The notes: a model not told the origin generated them from the sequence alone. A stretch of 64,000 bases of DNA from JBFMCU01 sp964428225 (GCA_964428225.1 CAYRXS010000001.1:1-64000), one strand, 5' to 3'. Shown: positions 25,677-35,059, counted from the stretch's first letter. A program made the numbers and translations.

Positions 25677-26618
25677 GTGCGCCTCGTCTTCCTCGGATCC
25701 CCCCCGTTCGCCACGTCGATCCTCGCCCGGCTCGCTTCCTCGCCCTTCCGGCCCGATCTCGTCGTGACGCCACCCCGCCGCCCGCGCGGTCGCGGGCGCA
25801 AGCTCCTGCCCTCGCCGGTGGCCGAGCTGGCGCGAGAGGAGGGGCTCGAGCTCTTGCAGCCGGCCTCGGTGAAGGACGAGGGGCTCATGCGGCACCTGGC
25901 GGAGTTCGAGGCCGACGTGTTCCTCGTCGTCGCCTACGGCGAGCTCCTGCGCCAGGAGTTCCTCGACCTGCCGCGCATCGACTGCCTCAACGTCCACCCC
26001 TCGCTCCTGCCGCGCCACCGCGGCGCGTCGCCCATCCCCGCCGCGATCCTCGCCGGTGACCGCGAGACGGGCGTGTCGATCCAGCGGGTGGTGTTGAAGC
26101 TCGACGCGGGGGACGTGCTCGTGCAGAAGCGCACCGAGATCCTGCCCGACGAGACAGCGGGTGAGCTCGCGGAGCGCCTCATGGTCCTCTCGGGCGAGGC
26201 GGTGATCGAAGCGCTCGAGAAGGTGGAGCGCGGCGAGCTCGACTACACGCCGCAGGACCCCGAGGGCGTGACCATCTGTCGCAAGCTGAAGAAGGAAACG
26301 GGCAACGTCGACTGGTCGCTCTCCGCCGCCGAGCTGATCCGCCACGTGCGTGCGATGAACCCCTGGCCGCTGGCGCGCACCACTCTCCCCGGAGGCAAGG
26401 GGCTCGCCGTGCACCGAGCGCGCGCGGCGGAGGAGGCGGGCCCGGGGATGGAGCCCGGAGCCCTGGTCGTCGCGACGGACCGCTGCGTCGTGAGCACCGG
26501 CTCGGGCACGATCGAGCTCCTCGAGGTGCAGGCGGACGGCAAGCGACCCATGACCGGCGCGGAGTTCCTGCGCGGGGCACGACTCGAGGCGGGCGACCTC
26601 CTCGGCGCGGCGGGATGA
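25677..26618 (+). CDS. fmt: Methionyl-tRNA formyltransferase
   Basis: Formylates initiator Met-tRNA using 10-formyl-THF. The 313-residue length is standard. The catalytic N-terminal domain has LNVHPSLLPRHRGASPIPAAIL, followed by GVSIQRVVLKLDAGDVL. The C-terminal OB-like domain begins around residue 205 with WSLSAAELIRHVRAMNPWP. The start is a GTG 31 bp after trxA. Its ATGA overlap with rsmB (26615-26618) matches the widespread fmt-rsmB pairing. Confidence 0.93.
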   Translation: MRLVFLGSPPFATSILARLASSPFRPDLVVTPPRRPRGRGRKLLPSPVAELAREEGLELLQPASVKDEGLMRHLAEFEADVFLVVAYGELLRQEFLDLPRIDCLNVHPSLLPRHRGASPIPAAILAGDRETGVSIQRVVLKLDAGDVLVQKRTEILPDETAGELAERLMVLSGEAVIEALEKVERGELDYTPQDPEGVTICRKLKKETGNVDWSLSAAELIRHVRAMNPWPLARTTLPGGKGLAVHRARAAEEAGPGMEPGALVVATDRCVVSTGSGTIELLEVQADGKRPMTGAEFLRGARLEAGDLLGAAG

Positions 26619-27931
26619 CGCGCGTCACGGCCTGGTCGGTTCTGCGCTCGGGACACCCGATCCCGATGCGCGACGTGAGGCGGGCTTGCACGGAGCGCGG
26701 GCTCGAGGAGCGCGACGCCGCTCTGGTTCGTCGGCTCGTGGGGACGGAGGTGCGCCGGCGCGGCACCTTACGAGCCGTGATGCGCGAGTTCGTGCGCGGC
26801 AAACCGAAACCGGATCTCGCCGCGCACCTGCACGTGGGGTTGGTGCAGATCCTGTTCCTCGACCGCGTTCCCGATCACGCCGCGGTCTCGGAGACGATCG
26901 GGGCGGTGGACGAGACCCTCGGTCGCTCCAAGGTGCGCGTGGTGAACGGCGTGCTGCGCAACGTGATCCGGGCGCGCCGGGAGGGGGAGAGCGGCGATCC
27001 GTGCCGGGACCTGGTCGGTCGGGACCTCCACTTCACCCGGCCGGTGTTCCGGGATCCCGAGACCCACCCGAGCCTCTGGGCCGAGGACGCCCTCTCGATC
27101 CCCGCGCCCCTCGCGAAGCGCTGGGGGAAGAGGTGGGGCTGGGACCGCACGCGGGACCTGGCCCGCCACTTCCTCTCCGAGCCTCCGCTCGTCGTGCACG
27201 GAGTCGGGATCGACGTGGAGCAGGCGCGGGGCCTCCTCGAGGGCCTCGGGACCGATCCCGCGGCGGGCGGTCATCCGCGGGCCCTGCGCGTCGACCAGAA
27301 GCACACGGGCGCGATCACGGCCTCCGCCCCCTTCCGCGAGGGCCGGTTGACGATCCAGGGCGAGACGGCCCTGACCGCGGCCGAGCTCGTGGAGGCAAGG
27401 CCGGGCGAGCGGATCCTCGACCTGTGCGCCGCGCCCGGGGGCAAGACGTCGGTCCTCGCGGAGGCCGGCGCCGAAGTGGTCGCGGTGGACGTGGATCCCG
27501 GACGCCTCGAGCTCGCCCGGGCCACGTGCGAGCGGCTGGGTTTCCTCGAGCGCGTGCGGTTCCTGGTGAGCAACGGGACGAAGGCGCTGGACACCGGCGA
27601 GTTCGACGCCGCGCTCGTCGACGCGCCGTGCAGCAACACCGGCGTGCTGGGAGCGCGGCCCGAGGCCCGCTGGCGATTCGGGCCGCAGGCGATGCACCGC
27701 CTCGCCGCGCTCCAGTCACGGCTCCTCCTCGAGGCCGCGGCGCGAGTCCGATCGGGGGGACGCCTCGTGTGGTCCACGTGCAGCCTCGAGCCCGAAGAGA
27801 ACGGCCGACGCGTGCGAACCTTCCTCGAGGAGAGCGTGGGGTGGGAGCTCGAGGAGGAGCACGAGGCTCTACCCGGCGCCGAGGGCGGCCCGGTCGACGG
27901 CGGCTACGCCGCGCGGCTGCGGCGGCGCTGA
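26615..27931 (+). CDS. rsmB: 16S rRNA (cytosine-967-C5)-methyltransferase RsmB
   Basis: 438-residue RNA methyltransferase. An N-terminal NusB-like helical domain (about 1-140) is followed by a Rossmann-type SAM domain. Motif I is LDLCAAPGGKTSVLAE, motif IV is LVDAPCSNTGVLGARPEARWRF and motif VI is WSTCSLEPEENG. The two Cys residues in DAPC and STCS are the catalytic and release cysteines of the RsmB/NOL1 family. It overlaps fmt by four bases. It converges on the serine hydrolase gene 25 bp away. Confidence 0.9.
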   Translation: MTRVTAWSVLRSGHPIPMRDVRRACTERGLEERDAALVRRLVGTEVRRRGTLRAVMREFVRGKPKPDLAAHLHVGLVQILFLDRVPDHAAVSETIGAVDETLGRSKVRVVNGVLRNVIRARREGESGDPCRDLVGRDLHFTRPVFRDPETHPSLWAEDALSIPAPLAKRWGKRWGWDRTRDLARHFLSEPPLVVHGVGIDVEQARGLLEGLGTDPAAGGHPRALRVDQKHTGAITASAPFREGRLTIQGETALTAAELVEARPGERILDLCAAPGGKTSVLAEAGAEVVAVDVDPGRLELARATCERLGFLERVRFLVSNGTKALDTGEFDAALVDAPCSNTGVLGARPEARWRFGPQAMHRLAALQSRLLLEAAARVRSGGRLVWSTCSLEPEENGRRVRTFLEESVGWELEEEHEALPGAEGGPVDGGYAARLRRR

Positions 27932-27932
27932 A

Positions 27933-27948
27933 CCCGCATGAACGCGGG
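27933..27948. terminator. Small hairpin between convergent genes
   Basis: CCCGC (27933-27937) and GCGGG (27944-27948) form a 5-bp stem in the 25-bp gap between convergent rsmB and the serine hydrolase gene. It is short and has no T-run; it may contribute to termination from either side. Confidence 0.25.
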
Positions 27949-27956
27949 GGGAGCGC

Positions 27957-30383
27957 TCAATCGTCGGAGATGCCTTCGTGCGTGAAGAGACTCTCGTGCA
28001 CCTTCACCGGGACATCGAGCTCTTCGAACTGGATGATGCTCAGTCCGAGCACGGCGGTCTCGGTGAGGATCCGGAAGGGAAGCCGCAGCCCCTCGACCTC
28101 GCGGAAGTCCTCGTATCGCGTGACGATCGGCATCCTCGCCCCGGTCAGTCCGACGGCGACGGTTTCGGCGCGAATCACGTCGCCGGAGTCGGCGTCGACG
28201 AAGACGAGGAACTCGGGCGCATCCCCGTTCTGCAAGCTCACGACGAAGAACCGGCCGCCCTCGTGCTCTTCGGTTCGCAGGTAGGCGATCGAGTCGAAGC
28301 TACGGCGCCAGCCGCCGTGGAGCATGGCGGGATGCCGGGCTTTCACCTGCTCGTGGTAGATCCCGCGCATCTCGTCGATGCGGCCGTTGTAGTCGCGCAC
28401 CCAGGATCGCCCGTCGCCGGCGACGACCGCGGTCGTTCCGAATCGCCCGTAGTCCTGCACCTGGTAGAACCTCGATTTCGTCGAGCTGTACCGGACGATC
28501 GTGCCGTCGATCCCGGAGCTCGGTAGCCAAACGGTTCCCCGCATGCGGAACGTACCGAGCTTGGCCAGCTTTCGTCTGCCGAGACGGCTCCCTCGGAGGT
28601 CGAGGATCGAATCCACCGTCGGGCCTTCCTCGCCTTCCGGAACTTCAACCTTGGTCAGCACGACCTCGTCCTCGCGTTGCCGGAAGGTCATCGACTCGAC
28701 CTCGCCCGCCCCGGACTCGACGAACGTTGCTGACATCCAGTCCGCGACGATGAACCACCATAGACCCGCTTCGTCCGGCGCGCGTAGCGCGTAGGTCTTC
28801 GCCCCCGGGATCTCGATCGCGAGGCGGTCGTGTTTGATGCGGACGGTGAAGGTCTCCCCCGTCAGCTCCGAGCGATAGGGACCGAGGTACTTCTCCAGCT
28901 CGGCGAGCGGGATCTCGGGAGGATCGTCCAGGCCCAGGCGAGGAAGCGTCAGAACGATGCCCATCTGGCGCATCCTCATCTCCACGACTCTCCCCGCGTC
29001 GTCCTCGATGAACGAGAAGGCCACGGCGTTGTTCGCCGCGATCCGCCGCCACCCTTCCTCGTCGGGGTCCGTCAGCTCGACGATCCGCTGGCCGGCCAGA
29101 TCCACGGCCAAGCGGCCGTCCTGGACGAGGACGCGGAACGTCTGGTCGACGAAGGTCCTGAAGTTCGCGTTGTACTCTCCGACGTAGCGGCGGAGATCGG
29201 TCGACTCGCTCCCGGCCTCGTCGCCGGTCCAATCGCCGAGCAGCGCCTCCCACACGAGCTCGCGCGAATCGAGCAGGGGAGCTCCCGTGACGTTCGCAAG
29301 CATCACGAAGCCCAGGTCCGACTCGGGCAGCAGCGCCACCTCGCACGAGTAGCCGTCGACGTTCCCTCCGTGCTCGATCACGGGCTGCCCATTCCACTCG
29401 CGGACCATCCAGCCGAGACCGTAGGAAACCTCTCTGGCGATCCCGATCTGCGGAGTCCACGTCTCGGCGTGGGTCGCCTCGGAGAGGTGACGCCGTCCGT
29501 CGAGCGCGCCGCGTCCGAGCTGGAACCGCACCCAGCGGGCCATGTCGAGGGCGTTCGAGTAGACCGATCCGGCAGGGCCGATGTTGCTCACGTCACGCAG
29601 CTCCAGCCTTCGGAACGACCCGCGGGCTTCCTCCCACTGATAGCCCGACGCGAGCCGCTCGTCGCCGAGCGCCACCGAGGCGTGCGTCGTCGAGCTCGTC
29701 ATGCCCAGCGGCTCGAAGAAGCGTTCGCTCATCAGCGCGTCCCAGTCCGACTCCGCAGCCTCGCCCGCGGCAACCCCCGCGGCGAGGTACATGACGTTGG
29801 TGTACTGCCACGTCTCCCGAAGACCCGCCGTGGGCTCGGCGCGGGTCGCGGCACGCAGCAGATCCTCGCGCGATACGCCCCCGCTCGCGTACAGAGCCCG
29901 CATCCGCGTGAAGCCCGTCCGGTGACAGAGGAGGTCACGGATGGTGACCTGCGCGCCTTCCTCGTCGGAGCGGATGGCGAGCTCGAACCAGGGGAGGTGC
30001 GCGGTGACCGGATCGTCCCAGCGCATCGTCCCGTCGTCGACGAGCATTCCGACAAGCGCGGCGGTGAACGCCTTCGCGGTGGAGCCGATGCCGAAGATCG
30101 TCTCCGGGGTGACCGAACGCTCGCGCTCGACGTCGATGAAGCCGAAGCCGCGCGCGAGCACGACCTCGTCGTCCTTCACGATGGCGATCGCCAGCCCGGG
30201 GATGTGCAGAGCCTCGCGCTCCTTCTCGATCTGGGCGACCAGGCGATCGAGCCTCTGGTCGAGCGAGGGCGCCGGGGCGTCTTGCGGCTCGAGGCCCGAG
30301 ACCGCCAGGACGAGGACCGCGGCGGCGAGCGCGGCGCGAAGCCACGAGCTCGGGGAGGACCCCGTCCGGGAGTGGACCTTCAT
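27957..30383 (-). CDS. Secreted serine hydrolase (beta-lactamase/class C fold) with C-terminal extensions
   Basis: 808-residue protein with a signal peptide (about 1-33). Residues 40-400 form a class C beta-lactamase/esterase (S12-like) domain, with the catalytic SxxK as STAK (S101-K104), YTN at 194-196 and a HGGN motif standing in for KTG near 350. A middle region (about 400-600) has two repeated units resembling the DUF3471 appendage of such hydrolases (LRRYVGEY..., LEKYLGPYRSE...). The last 200 residues look like a lipoprotein-sorting or LolA-like half-barrel (RYEDFREVEGLRLPFRI). It is probably periplasmic or surface exposed and acts on peptides or esters; the substrate is unknown. The start overlaps the upstream XRE regulator stop (ATGA). 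Confidence 0.78.
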   Translation of the reverse strand: MKVHSRTGSSPSSWLRAALAAAVLVLAVSGLEPQDAPAPSLDQRLDRLVAQIEKEREALHIPGLAIAIVKDDEVVLARGFGFIDVERERSVTPETIFGIGSTAKAFTAALVGMLVDDGTMRWDDPVTAHLPWFELAIRSDEEGAQVTIRDLLCHRTGFTRMRALYASGGVSREDLLRAATRAEPTAGLRETWQYTNVMYLAAGVAAGEAAESDWDALMSERFFEPLGMTSSTTHASVALGDERLASGYQWEEARGSFRRLELRDVSNIGPAGSVYSNALDMARWVRFQLGRGALDGRRHLSEATHAETWTPQIGIAREVSYGLGWMVREWNGQPVIEHGGNVDGYSCEVALLPESDLGFVMLANVTGAPLLDSRELVWEALLGDWTGDEAGSESTDLRRYVGEYNANFRTFVDQTFRVLVQDGRLAVDLAGQRIVELTDPDEEGWRRIAANNAVAFSFIEDDAGRVVEMRMRQMGIVLTLPRLGLDDPPEIPLAELEKYLGPYRSELTGETFTVRIKHDRLAIEIPGAKTYALRAPDEAGLWWFIVADWMSATFVESGAGEVESMTFRQREDEVVLTKVEVPEGEEGPTVDSILDLRGSRLGRRKLAKLGTFRMRGTVWLPSSGIDGTIVRYSSTKSRFYQVQDYGRFGTTAVVAGDGRSWVRDYNGRIDEMRGIYHEQVKARHPAMLHGGWRRSFDSIAYLRTEEHEGGRFFVVSLQNGDAPEFLVFVDADSGDVIRAETVAVGLTGARMPIVTRYEDFREVEGLRLPFRILTETAVLGLSIIQFEELDVPVKVHESLFTHEGISDD

Positions 30384-30601
30384 TCTTCGTCTCCTTCGTA
30401 CTGGAACACCTCGTCCACGGTGAGCCCGAACGTGCGGGCCACCCGGAACGCGAGGGCGAGGGACGGCACGTACCGCCCCTGCTCGAGGAAGATGATCGTC
30501 TGGCGCGAACAGCCGACGCGCCGCGCCAGCTCCTGCTGGGTCATCTCCCCGTGCTCGAAGCGCAGCCTGCGGATGCGGTTTTCGATCTCAGCCCTGGCCA
30601 T
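30380..30601 (-). CDS. Small XRE-family helix-turn-helix regulator
   Basis: 73-residue Cro/CI-type DNA-binding protein with essentially one HTH domain: IRRLRFEHGEMTQQELARRVGCSRQTIIFLEQGRY, followed by the helical VPSLALAFRVARTFGLTVDEVF. It belongs to the short YozG/XRE type that often sits beside membrane or secreted proteins. The ATG at 30601 begins just before the domain. It overlaps the downstream serine hydrolase gene by four bases, so it probably controls that operon. A candidate operator lies upstream at 30741-30758. Confidence 0.85.
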   Translation of the reverse strand: MARAEIENRIRRLRFEHGEMTQQELARRVGCSRQTIIFLEQGRYVPSLALAFRVARTFGLTVDEVFQYEGDEE

Positions 30602-30740
30602 GGCTTCCGGCCCCTCCGTGGCCCGGGGGAATGTCGCGCGGCGAAGGGACGCTGCGGACGAGGGGCTTGCGGGGCGGGGAGAGTTCCATGAGAGCTGCGG
30701 TTCGGCCACCGGGCGCGGGGTACGAACGACTCGACACAAG

Positions 30741-30758
30741 GTACAGGAATTCTTGCAC
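30741..30758 (-). promoter_or_regulatory. Imperfect 18-bp dyad, candidate operator for the XRE regulator
   Basis: GTACAGGAATTCTTGCAC is an inverted repeat centred on GAATTC with seven of nine half-site positions matching. It lies in an unusually A/T-rich island (about 30738-30780), 140 bp upstream of the XRE gene and 130 bp upstream of the divergent small membrane protein gene. I cannot define a good -35/-10 pair in the island, so promoter position is unresolved. Confidence 0.4.
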
Positions 30759-30885
30759 ATAGTCATATAAATCTGACATCCGGGCCCGGATCGACGCGGA
30801 TCGGTGACCGTCCCGGGGCAGTGGCGTATCGTGCTCGCAGGCGGACCCCCCCCGCCCCCCCTCCGGCGCCTCCGAGGTCGTCCCG

Positions 30886-31434
30886 ATGAGCACCTACCGC
30901 AGTACACGTCGCCCTCCCGCTCCCTCGAGCGGGGTCTCTCCCCAGGTGATGGCCATCGGGGTGATCGCCCTGATCATTGCCGTGGTGCTCGTCCTGTTCA
31001 TGGCGATGAGCCCGAAGGACGATTCGGCCTCCACGAAGCCCCAGGAGAACCCGTTCGCGGACCTCGCGGAGGCGGGGCCGGAGAAACCCACGCGCCGGAC
31101 GGCGGCGGGAAGCAGCGAGACCGACAGCCCCTTCGATGACGTGGCCCTGCCCGACGAGAACCCGGTGTGGCTCGAGGCGAAGGCCAAGGGCGAGCGCGGC
31201 ATGGCCCTGATCCAGGAGGCGGTGGCCGCCAAGGACGCGGGCGATCGCGAGACCGCGCAGGCCAAGGCCGCGGAGGCGCGAACATTGCTCGAACAGGCGA
31301 ACGCGTCCACGGAGGACTTCGAGGAGTCGATCCTGGCCCAGCTCGGGCCGAATCACCGCTTCGTCAGGCTCGTCCGGAAGAGGACGAAGAAGTGGCGTGA
31401 CAACCTGATCGCCCTGAGGAAGAGCGACCTGTAG
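30886..31434 (+). CDS. Single-span membrane protein of unknown function
   Basis: 182 residues. A basic N-terminus (1-20) is followed by one strong membrane helix at about 21-42 (VMAIGVIALIIAVVLVLFMAM), then a polar linker (45-95). A helical, Ala/Glu/Lys-rich C-terminal domain (about 96-182) ends with a basic RKRTKKWRDNL stretch. The topology is probably N-in with the C-terminal domain outside the cytoplasm. I recognise no family. The ATG has a GAGG eight bases upstream. It is divergent from the XRE operon. Confidence 0.65.
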   Translation: MSTYRSTRRPPAPSSGVSPQVMAIGVIALIIAVVLVLFMAMSPKDDSASTKPQENPFADLAEAGPEKPTRRTAAGSSETDSPFDDVALPDENPVWLEAKAKGERGMALIQEAVAAKDAGDRETAQAKAAEARTLLEQANASTEDFEESILAQLGPNHRFVRLVRKRTKKWRDNLIALRKSDL

Positions 31435-31561
31435 CCGTCGCGCGACGAAGTCGGCGCGCCGCCCCGCTCAGCGGGAGAATCACTAAACTCGGGATCCTCG
31501 CTTCGTCGACGGTCCCGACGAGGCCCCACCCCCCGGCTTGGAATCCACACCTGGAGGAATC

Positions 31562-34120
31562 ATGCATCGCCTAGCCACCGGCGCCGGCGCGGTCGCCGCC
31601 CTTGCCCTGATCGCCGCTGCCCCGTCCTCGCAATCCTGGGACGTCCCCACGTCTGCCGAACGCCCCGAGGTGGTCCGGATGGACGCGCAGGGCAATGCGA
31701 CACGCGTGGTCTTCGACGAGCTTCGCGACCGACCCCTCGGCGAGAGCTCGCCGCTCGTCGGTGCCGGCTGGGATCCCCTCGGCCCCTTCGGTGGCGACGT
31801 CGACGACGTGGGAGCCTCCCCGACGAGCCCGAACGTCGTCCTGGCGGGCATCGCCCCGAGCGGCGGCACCGGGGGCGCGCTCTTTCGATCCACGGACGGC
31901 GCTGCCACGTGGTCGGAGGTGTGCGCGCTGAGCGGAACGAGCGTGCACGACATCGAGTTCGATCCGAGCGGGAAGGTCTACATCGGGACGATCGATGGGG
32001 TGTGGACGAGCACCAACGACGGAGTCTCCTGGACGCAGCAGAACCTCGGGATCGGGGTGAACGACCAGACCTTCGAGGTGACGATCGACCCAAACGACGC
32101 GAACCGCGTCTGGGCCGGTGTGGCCGACGCGCTGGGCAACCAGACCAAGAACGTGCTGCTCTCCACGAACGGCGGAGTCACGTGGACGGACATGACGCCC
32201 ACGGGGGCGGCCGGAATGGGCTGCGCCGGGATCTGCCTCGATCCCAACGACTCGAACAAGGTCTTCGCGGCCTTCGGGGGCGGCTTCGGCGGCGGGATGG
32301 TCTGGGTGTCGGACGACGGCGGGGCCACGTGGGCCAACCGTTCCGCCGGCCTGCCGGGCAATCCGATGAACGACGTCGTCCACGACGGCACCCGCGCGCT
32401 CCTCGTAGGGGGGCAGCTCTTCGGCAGCCAGTTCGTCGGCCTGTACGAGACCACGGACGACGGCGTCTCCTGGGTCGCCCTGCACGACGGTACGTGGCCG
32501 AACCTCGTAACCCACGACATCGAGCTCGACCCCGCCGACGCGAACACGATCTACGTCGCCTCCGCCGGCTCCGGGGTCTACAAGAGCACCGACGGCGGCG
32601 CGAGCTGGTCCTTCGGCATCGGAGGGACCGGGGCCTTCTCGGTGAACGAGATCAGCGTCGATCCCGGCGGCGGCACGCCGGTCTACGTCGGCAGCTCCTC
32701 GGTCGCGGTCTGGAAGAGCACCGACGGCACGAACTTCACGATGTCCTCGGTGGGCATCGGATCGCTCAACCTGGAGTCGATCGCCTACGATCCCAATGAC
32801 GGCGACGCGCTCGCGGTGGCCTTCCAGGGCTTGAACGACGGCGGCGTCTACAGCACGACCGACGGCGGAACGACCTGGGATCTCGAGGATCTGCCCGGCA
32901 CGCGGTTCAACACGGTGCAATACGCTCCCGGCGGCACCCTGTACGCGATCTCCGACGGGCCGACGACCATCGCCCCGGAAGGGGTGTACCGGCGAGACGC
33001 GAGCGGCGTCTGGGTTTGCCTGGGGCCCGACCAGGGCTCGCAATTCGAATCGGAGCTGTACGCCCTGGTGTTCAGCGAGGTCGACTCGAACCTGATCGTC
33101 GCGGGCGGGGCCGACTTCGGCGTGGCCGGCTTCGAGCCCACGGTTTGGGTCTCCCACGACGCCGGCGCGAGCTGGAGCAAGAACTACGAGCCCGCCATCG
33201 AGCACGAGGACGTGAGGGACGTTGTCATCCTCCCCGACGGCACCGACCTGAACATGGTCGCGGCGTACACGGACTTCGGGACGACCCAGGACGGCGGCGC
33301 CCTGCTCTCCACAGACGGGGGGGCGAGCTGGGCGGAATCCAACACGGGCATCGCCGGCGGAGCGCAGTGCTACGGCCTCGCCGCTTCCCACTTCGACGAC
33401 GACACGGTCTACCTCACGGACGACGATGTGCCGTTCGGGGCGGTCTACCGCTCCACCGACAGCGGCGCCACGTGGACGGGCATGGGCTTCACCGAGCGCG
33501 TGCGCGACGTCGTGACGGATCCGGTGCGGCCGATGCGCCTGTACATCGCCGCCTCGAGCGGAGCGAAGGTCCGGTACTCCGACGACGAGGGTGCCACGTT
33601 CACCGCGCTCGACAGCGGGCTGGGCACCGCGGGATGGACGCGCGACCTGAAGCTGATCCCCGGGGGCCGCAACACGCTGCTGCTCGCCACGGCGAACGGC
33701 GCCTACGCCGAGTACGAGGGCGGCTGCACGCTCGAGGCCGACGTGACCTCCTTGTCCGTGTCCGCGGGGGGGACGCTGAACCTGAGCCTCGCCGCGGGGG
33801 CGGAGAACGGGGGGCGCTGGTACGTCGTGCTCGGCAGCACCACCGGCACCGACGGCATCCCCGTCGGGGGCATCATGATCCCGCTCACCTTCGACGCCTA
33901 CACCCAGGACACGATCAGCCAGGCTAACGGCGGTGCGTTCGCCAACACGCTGGGCCTGCTCGACCCGAACGGGATGTCCGCGGCCTCCGTCACCCTTCCC
34001 CCCGGCTCCGACCCGGGCCTGATCGGCCTGGAGGTCTGGCACGCCTACGGGGTGTTCACGATCGGCCCGTTCACCACGTATCGCGCGAGCAACGCGGTGA
34101 AGGTGGTCATCGATCCCTGA
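31562..34120 (+). CDS. Secreted BNR/Asp-box beta-propeller protein
   Basis: 852-residue exported protein. Signal peptide about 1-24 (LATGAGAVAALALIAAAP, cleavage after Ser/Ala). Residues 60-720 contain about a dozen Asp-box motifs of the type S-x-D-G-G-x-T-W (for example TDGGASWS, DDGGATWA, DSGATWT), giving one or two beta-propellers as in sialidase-like and Ycf48-like proteins. No sialidase catalytic residues are evident, so it may be a binding rather than an enzymatic protein. The last ~120 residues (GGRWYVVLGSTTGTDGIPVGG...) look like a C-terminal module I associate with planctomycete secreted proteins. The ATG at 31562 is set by GGAGG four bases upstream; an in-frame ATG at 31538 is less likely. 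Confidence 0.75.
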   Translation: MHRLATGAGAVAALALIAAAPSSQSWDVPTSAERPEVVRMDAQGNATRVVFDELRDRPLGESSPLVGAGWDPLGPFGGDVDDVGASPTSPNVVLAGIAPSGGTGGALFRSTDGAATWSEVCALSGTSVHDIEFDPSGKVYIGTIDGVWTSTNDGVSWTQQNLGIGVNDQTFEVTIDPNDANRVWAGVADALGNQTKNVLLSTNGGVTWTDMTPTGAAGMGCAGICLDPNDSNKVFAAFGGGFGGGMVWVSDDGGATWANRSAGLPGNPMNDVVHDGTRALLVGGQLFGSQFVGLYETTDDGVSWVALHDGTWPNLVTHDIELDPADANTIYVASAGSGVYKSTDGGASWSFGIGGTGAFSVNEISVDPGGGTPVYVGSSSVAVWKSTDGTNFTMSSVGIGSLNLESIAYDPNDGDALAVAFQGLNDGGVYSTTDGGTTWDLEDLPGTRFNTVQYAPGGTLYAISDGPTTIAPEGVYRRDASGVWVCLGPDQGSQFESELYALVFSEVDSNLIVAGGADFGVAGFEPTVWVSHDAGASWSKNYEPAIEHEDVRDVVILPDGTDLNMVAAYTDFGTTQDGGALLSTDGGASWAESNTGIAGGAQCYGLAASHFDDDTVYLTDDDVPFGAVYRSTDSGATWTGMGFTERVRDVVTDPVRPMRLYIAASSGAKVRYSDDEGATFTALDSGLGTAGWTRDLKLIPGGRNTLLLATANGAYAEYEGGCTLEADVTSLSVSAGGTLNLSLAAGAENGGRWYVVLGSTTGTDGIPVGGIMIPLTFDAYTQDTISQANGGAFANTLGLLDPNGMSAASVTLPPGSDPGLIGLEVWHAYGVFTIGPFTTYRASNAVKVVIDP

Positions 34121-34144
34121 CCCTCGCCGGCGGGGGATTCGCGG

Positions 34145-34179
34145 CGCGCGCCCGGCTCGAAGATCGAATCGGGCGCGCG
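34145..34179. terminator. Hairpin between BNR gene and TIM-barrel gene
   Basis: A perfect 10-bp stem (arms 34145-34154 CGCGCGCCCG and 34170-34179) with a 15-nt loop lies 24 bp after the BNR gene stop. There is no T-run. It could terminate the BNR transcript. Confidence 0.4.
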
Positions 34180-34198
34180 TCGTGGTACAAGGAGAGGC

Positions 34199-35059
34199 GT
34201 GTTCCGTCTGGGCTACAACACGAACGGGCTGCCGCACCACCGCATCGCCGACGCGCTCGAGCTCCTCGCGGAGCTCGACTACGAGGCGGTTGCCCTGACC
34301 CCGGACGCCGGGCAGCTCGACCCCCTCGCGCTCGATCCGAACGAGGTGGCGCGCGTGCGGCTGCTCTCCGAGGAGCTCGGACTCGACCTGGCGGTGGAGA
34401 CGGGGGCACGGTTCCTTCTCGATCCGCGACGCAAGCACTTCCCCACCCTGCTCGAGGACGACCCCGCCGACCGCGCCCGCCGCGTGGACTTCCTGGTGAA
34501 GAGCATCGATCTCGCCGCCGACCTGGGGGCGGGCGTGCTGTCCCTGTGGGCGGGGCGGGCGCCGAGCGGCCACACCGGCGACGAGGGAGGGGAGGGGACG
34601 GAAGAGGAGTGGGACCGGCTCTGCGCGGGCCTCGCCGTCGCCCTCGAGCGCGGCCACCGACAAGGCGTCCAAATCGGCTTCGAGCCCGAGCCGGGGATGT
34701 TCATCGAGCGGCCCGGAGGCTACGTCGCGCTGGTGGATCGGCTGGGCGCGGCGGGGGACGAGCTGGGCCTCTGCCTGGACGTCGGGCACCTGCTCTGCAC
34801 GAAGGACCTGCCCGTCGGCGAGGTGATCCACGGGCTGGGCCATCGGCTCGTCATGGTCCACCTGGACGACGTGGCCGGAGGCGTCCACGAGCACCGGATG
34901 TTCGGCACCGGGGACCTCGACCTCGGAGAGACCCTAACCGCCTTGTTGGAAGTGGATTACGACGGAATCGCCGCCGTGGAGCTCCCCCGGGACGGCCACC
35001 GGGCCCCCGAGGCGGCGCGGGAGGCGATGGCCCGGATCCGCGAGATTATCGGGGCATGA
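34199..35059 (+). CDS. Sugar phosphate isomerase/epimerase-like TIM barrel
   Basis: 286 residues, AP-endonuclease-2/xylose-isomerase-like TIM barrel. RLGYNTNGLPHHRIADALELLAELDYEAVALTPD is the usual first strand-helix. Probable metal-ligand acidic residues and histidines are seen in IGFEPEPGMF (Glu), LCLDVGHL (Asp, His), VHLDD (His, Asp) and VELPRDGH (Glu). The substrate cannot be told. The GTG start has AAGGAGAGG right before it. Confidence 0.75.
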   Translation: MFRLGYNTNGLPHHRIADALELLAELDYEAVALTPDAGQLDPLALDPNEVARVRLLSEELGLDLAVETGARFLLDPRRKHFPTLLEDDPADRARRVDFLVKSIDLAADLGAGVLSLWAGRAPSGHTGDEGGEGTEEEWDRLCAGLAVALERGHRQGVQIGFEPEPGMFIERPGGYVALVDRLGAAGDELGLCLDVGHLLCTKDLPVGEVIHGLGHRLVMVHLDDVAGGVHEHRMFGTGDLDLGETLTALLEVDYDGIAAVELPRDGHRAPEAAREAMARIREIIGA

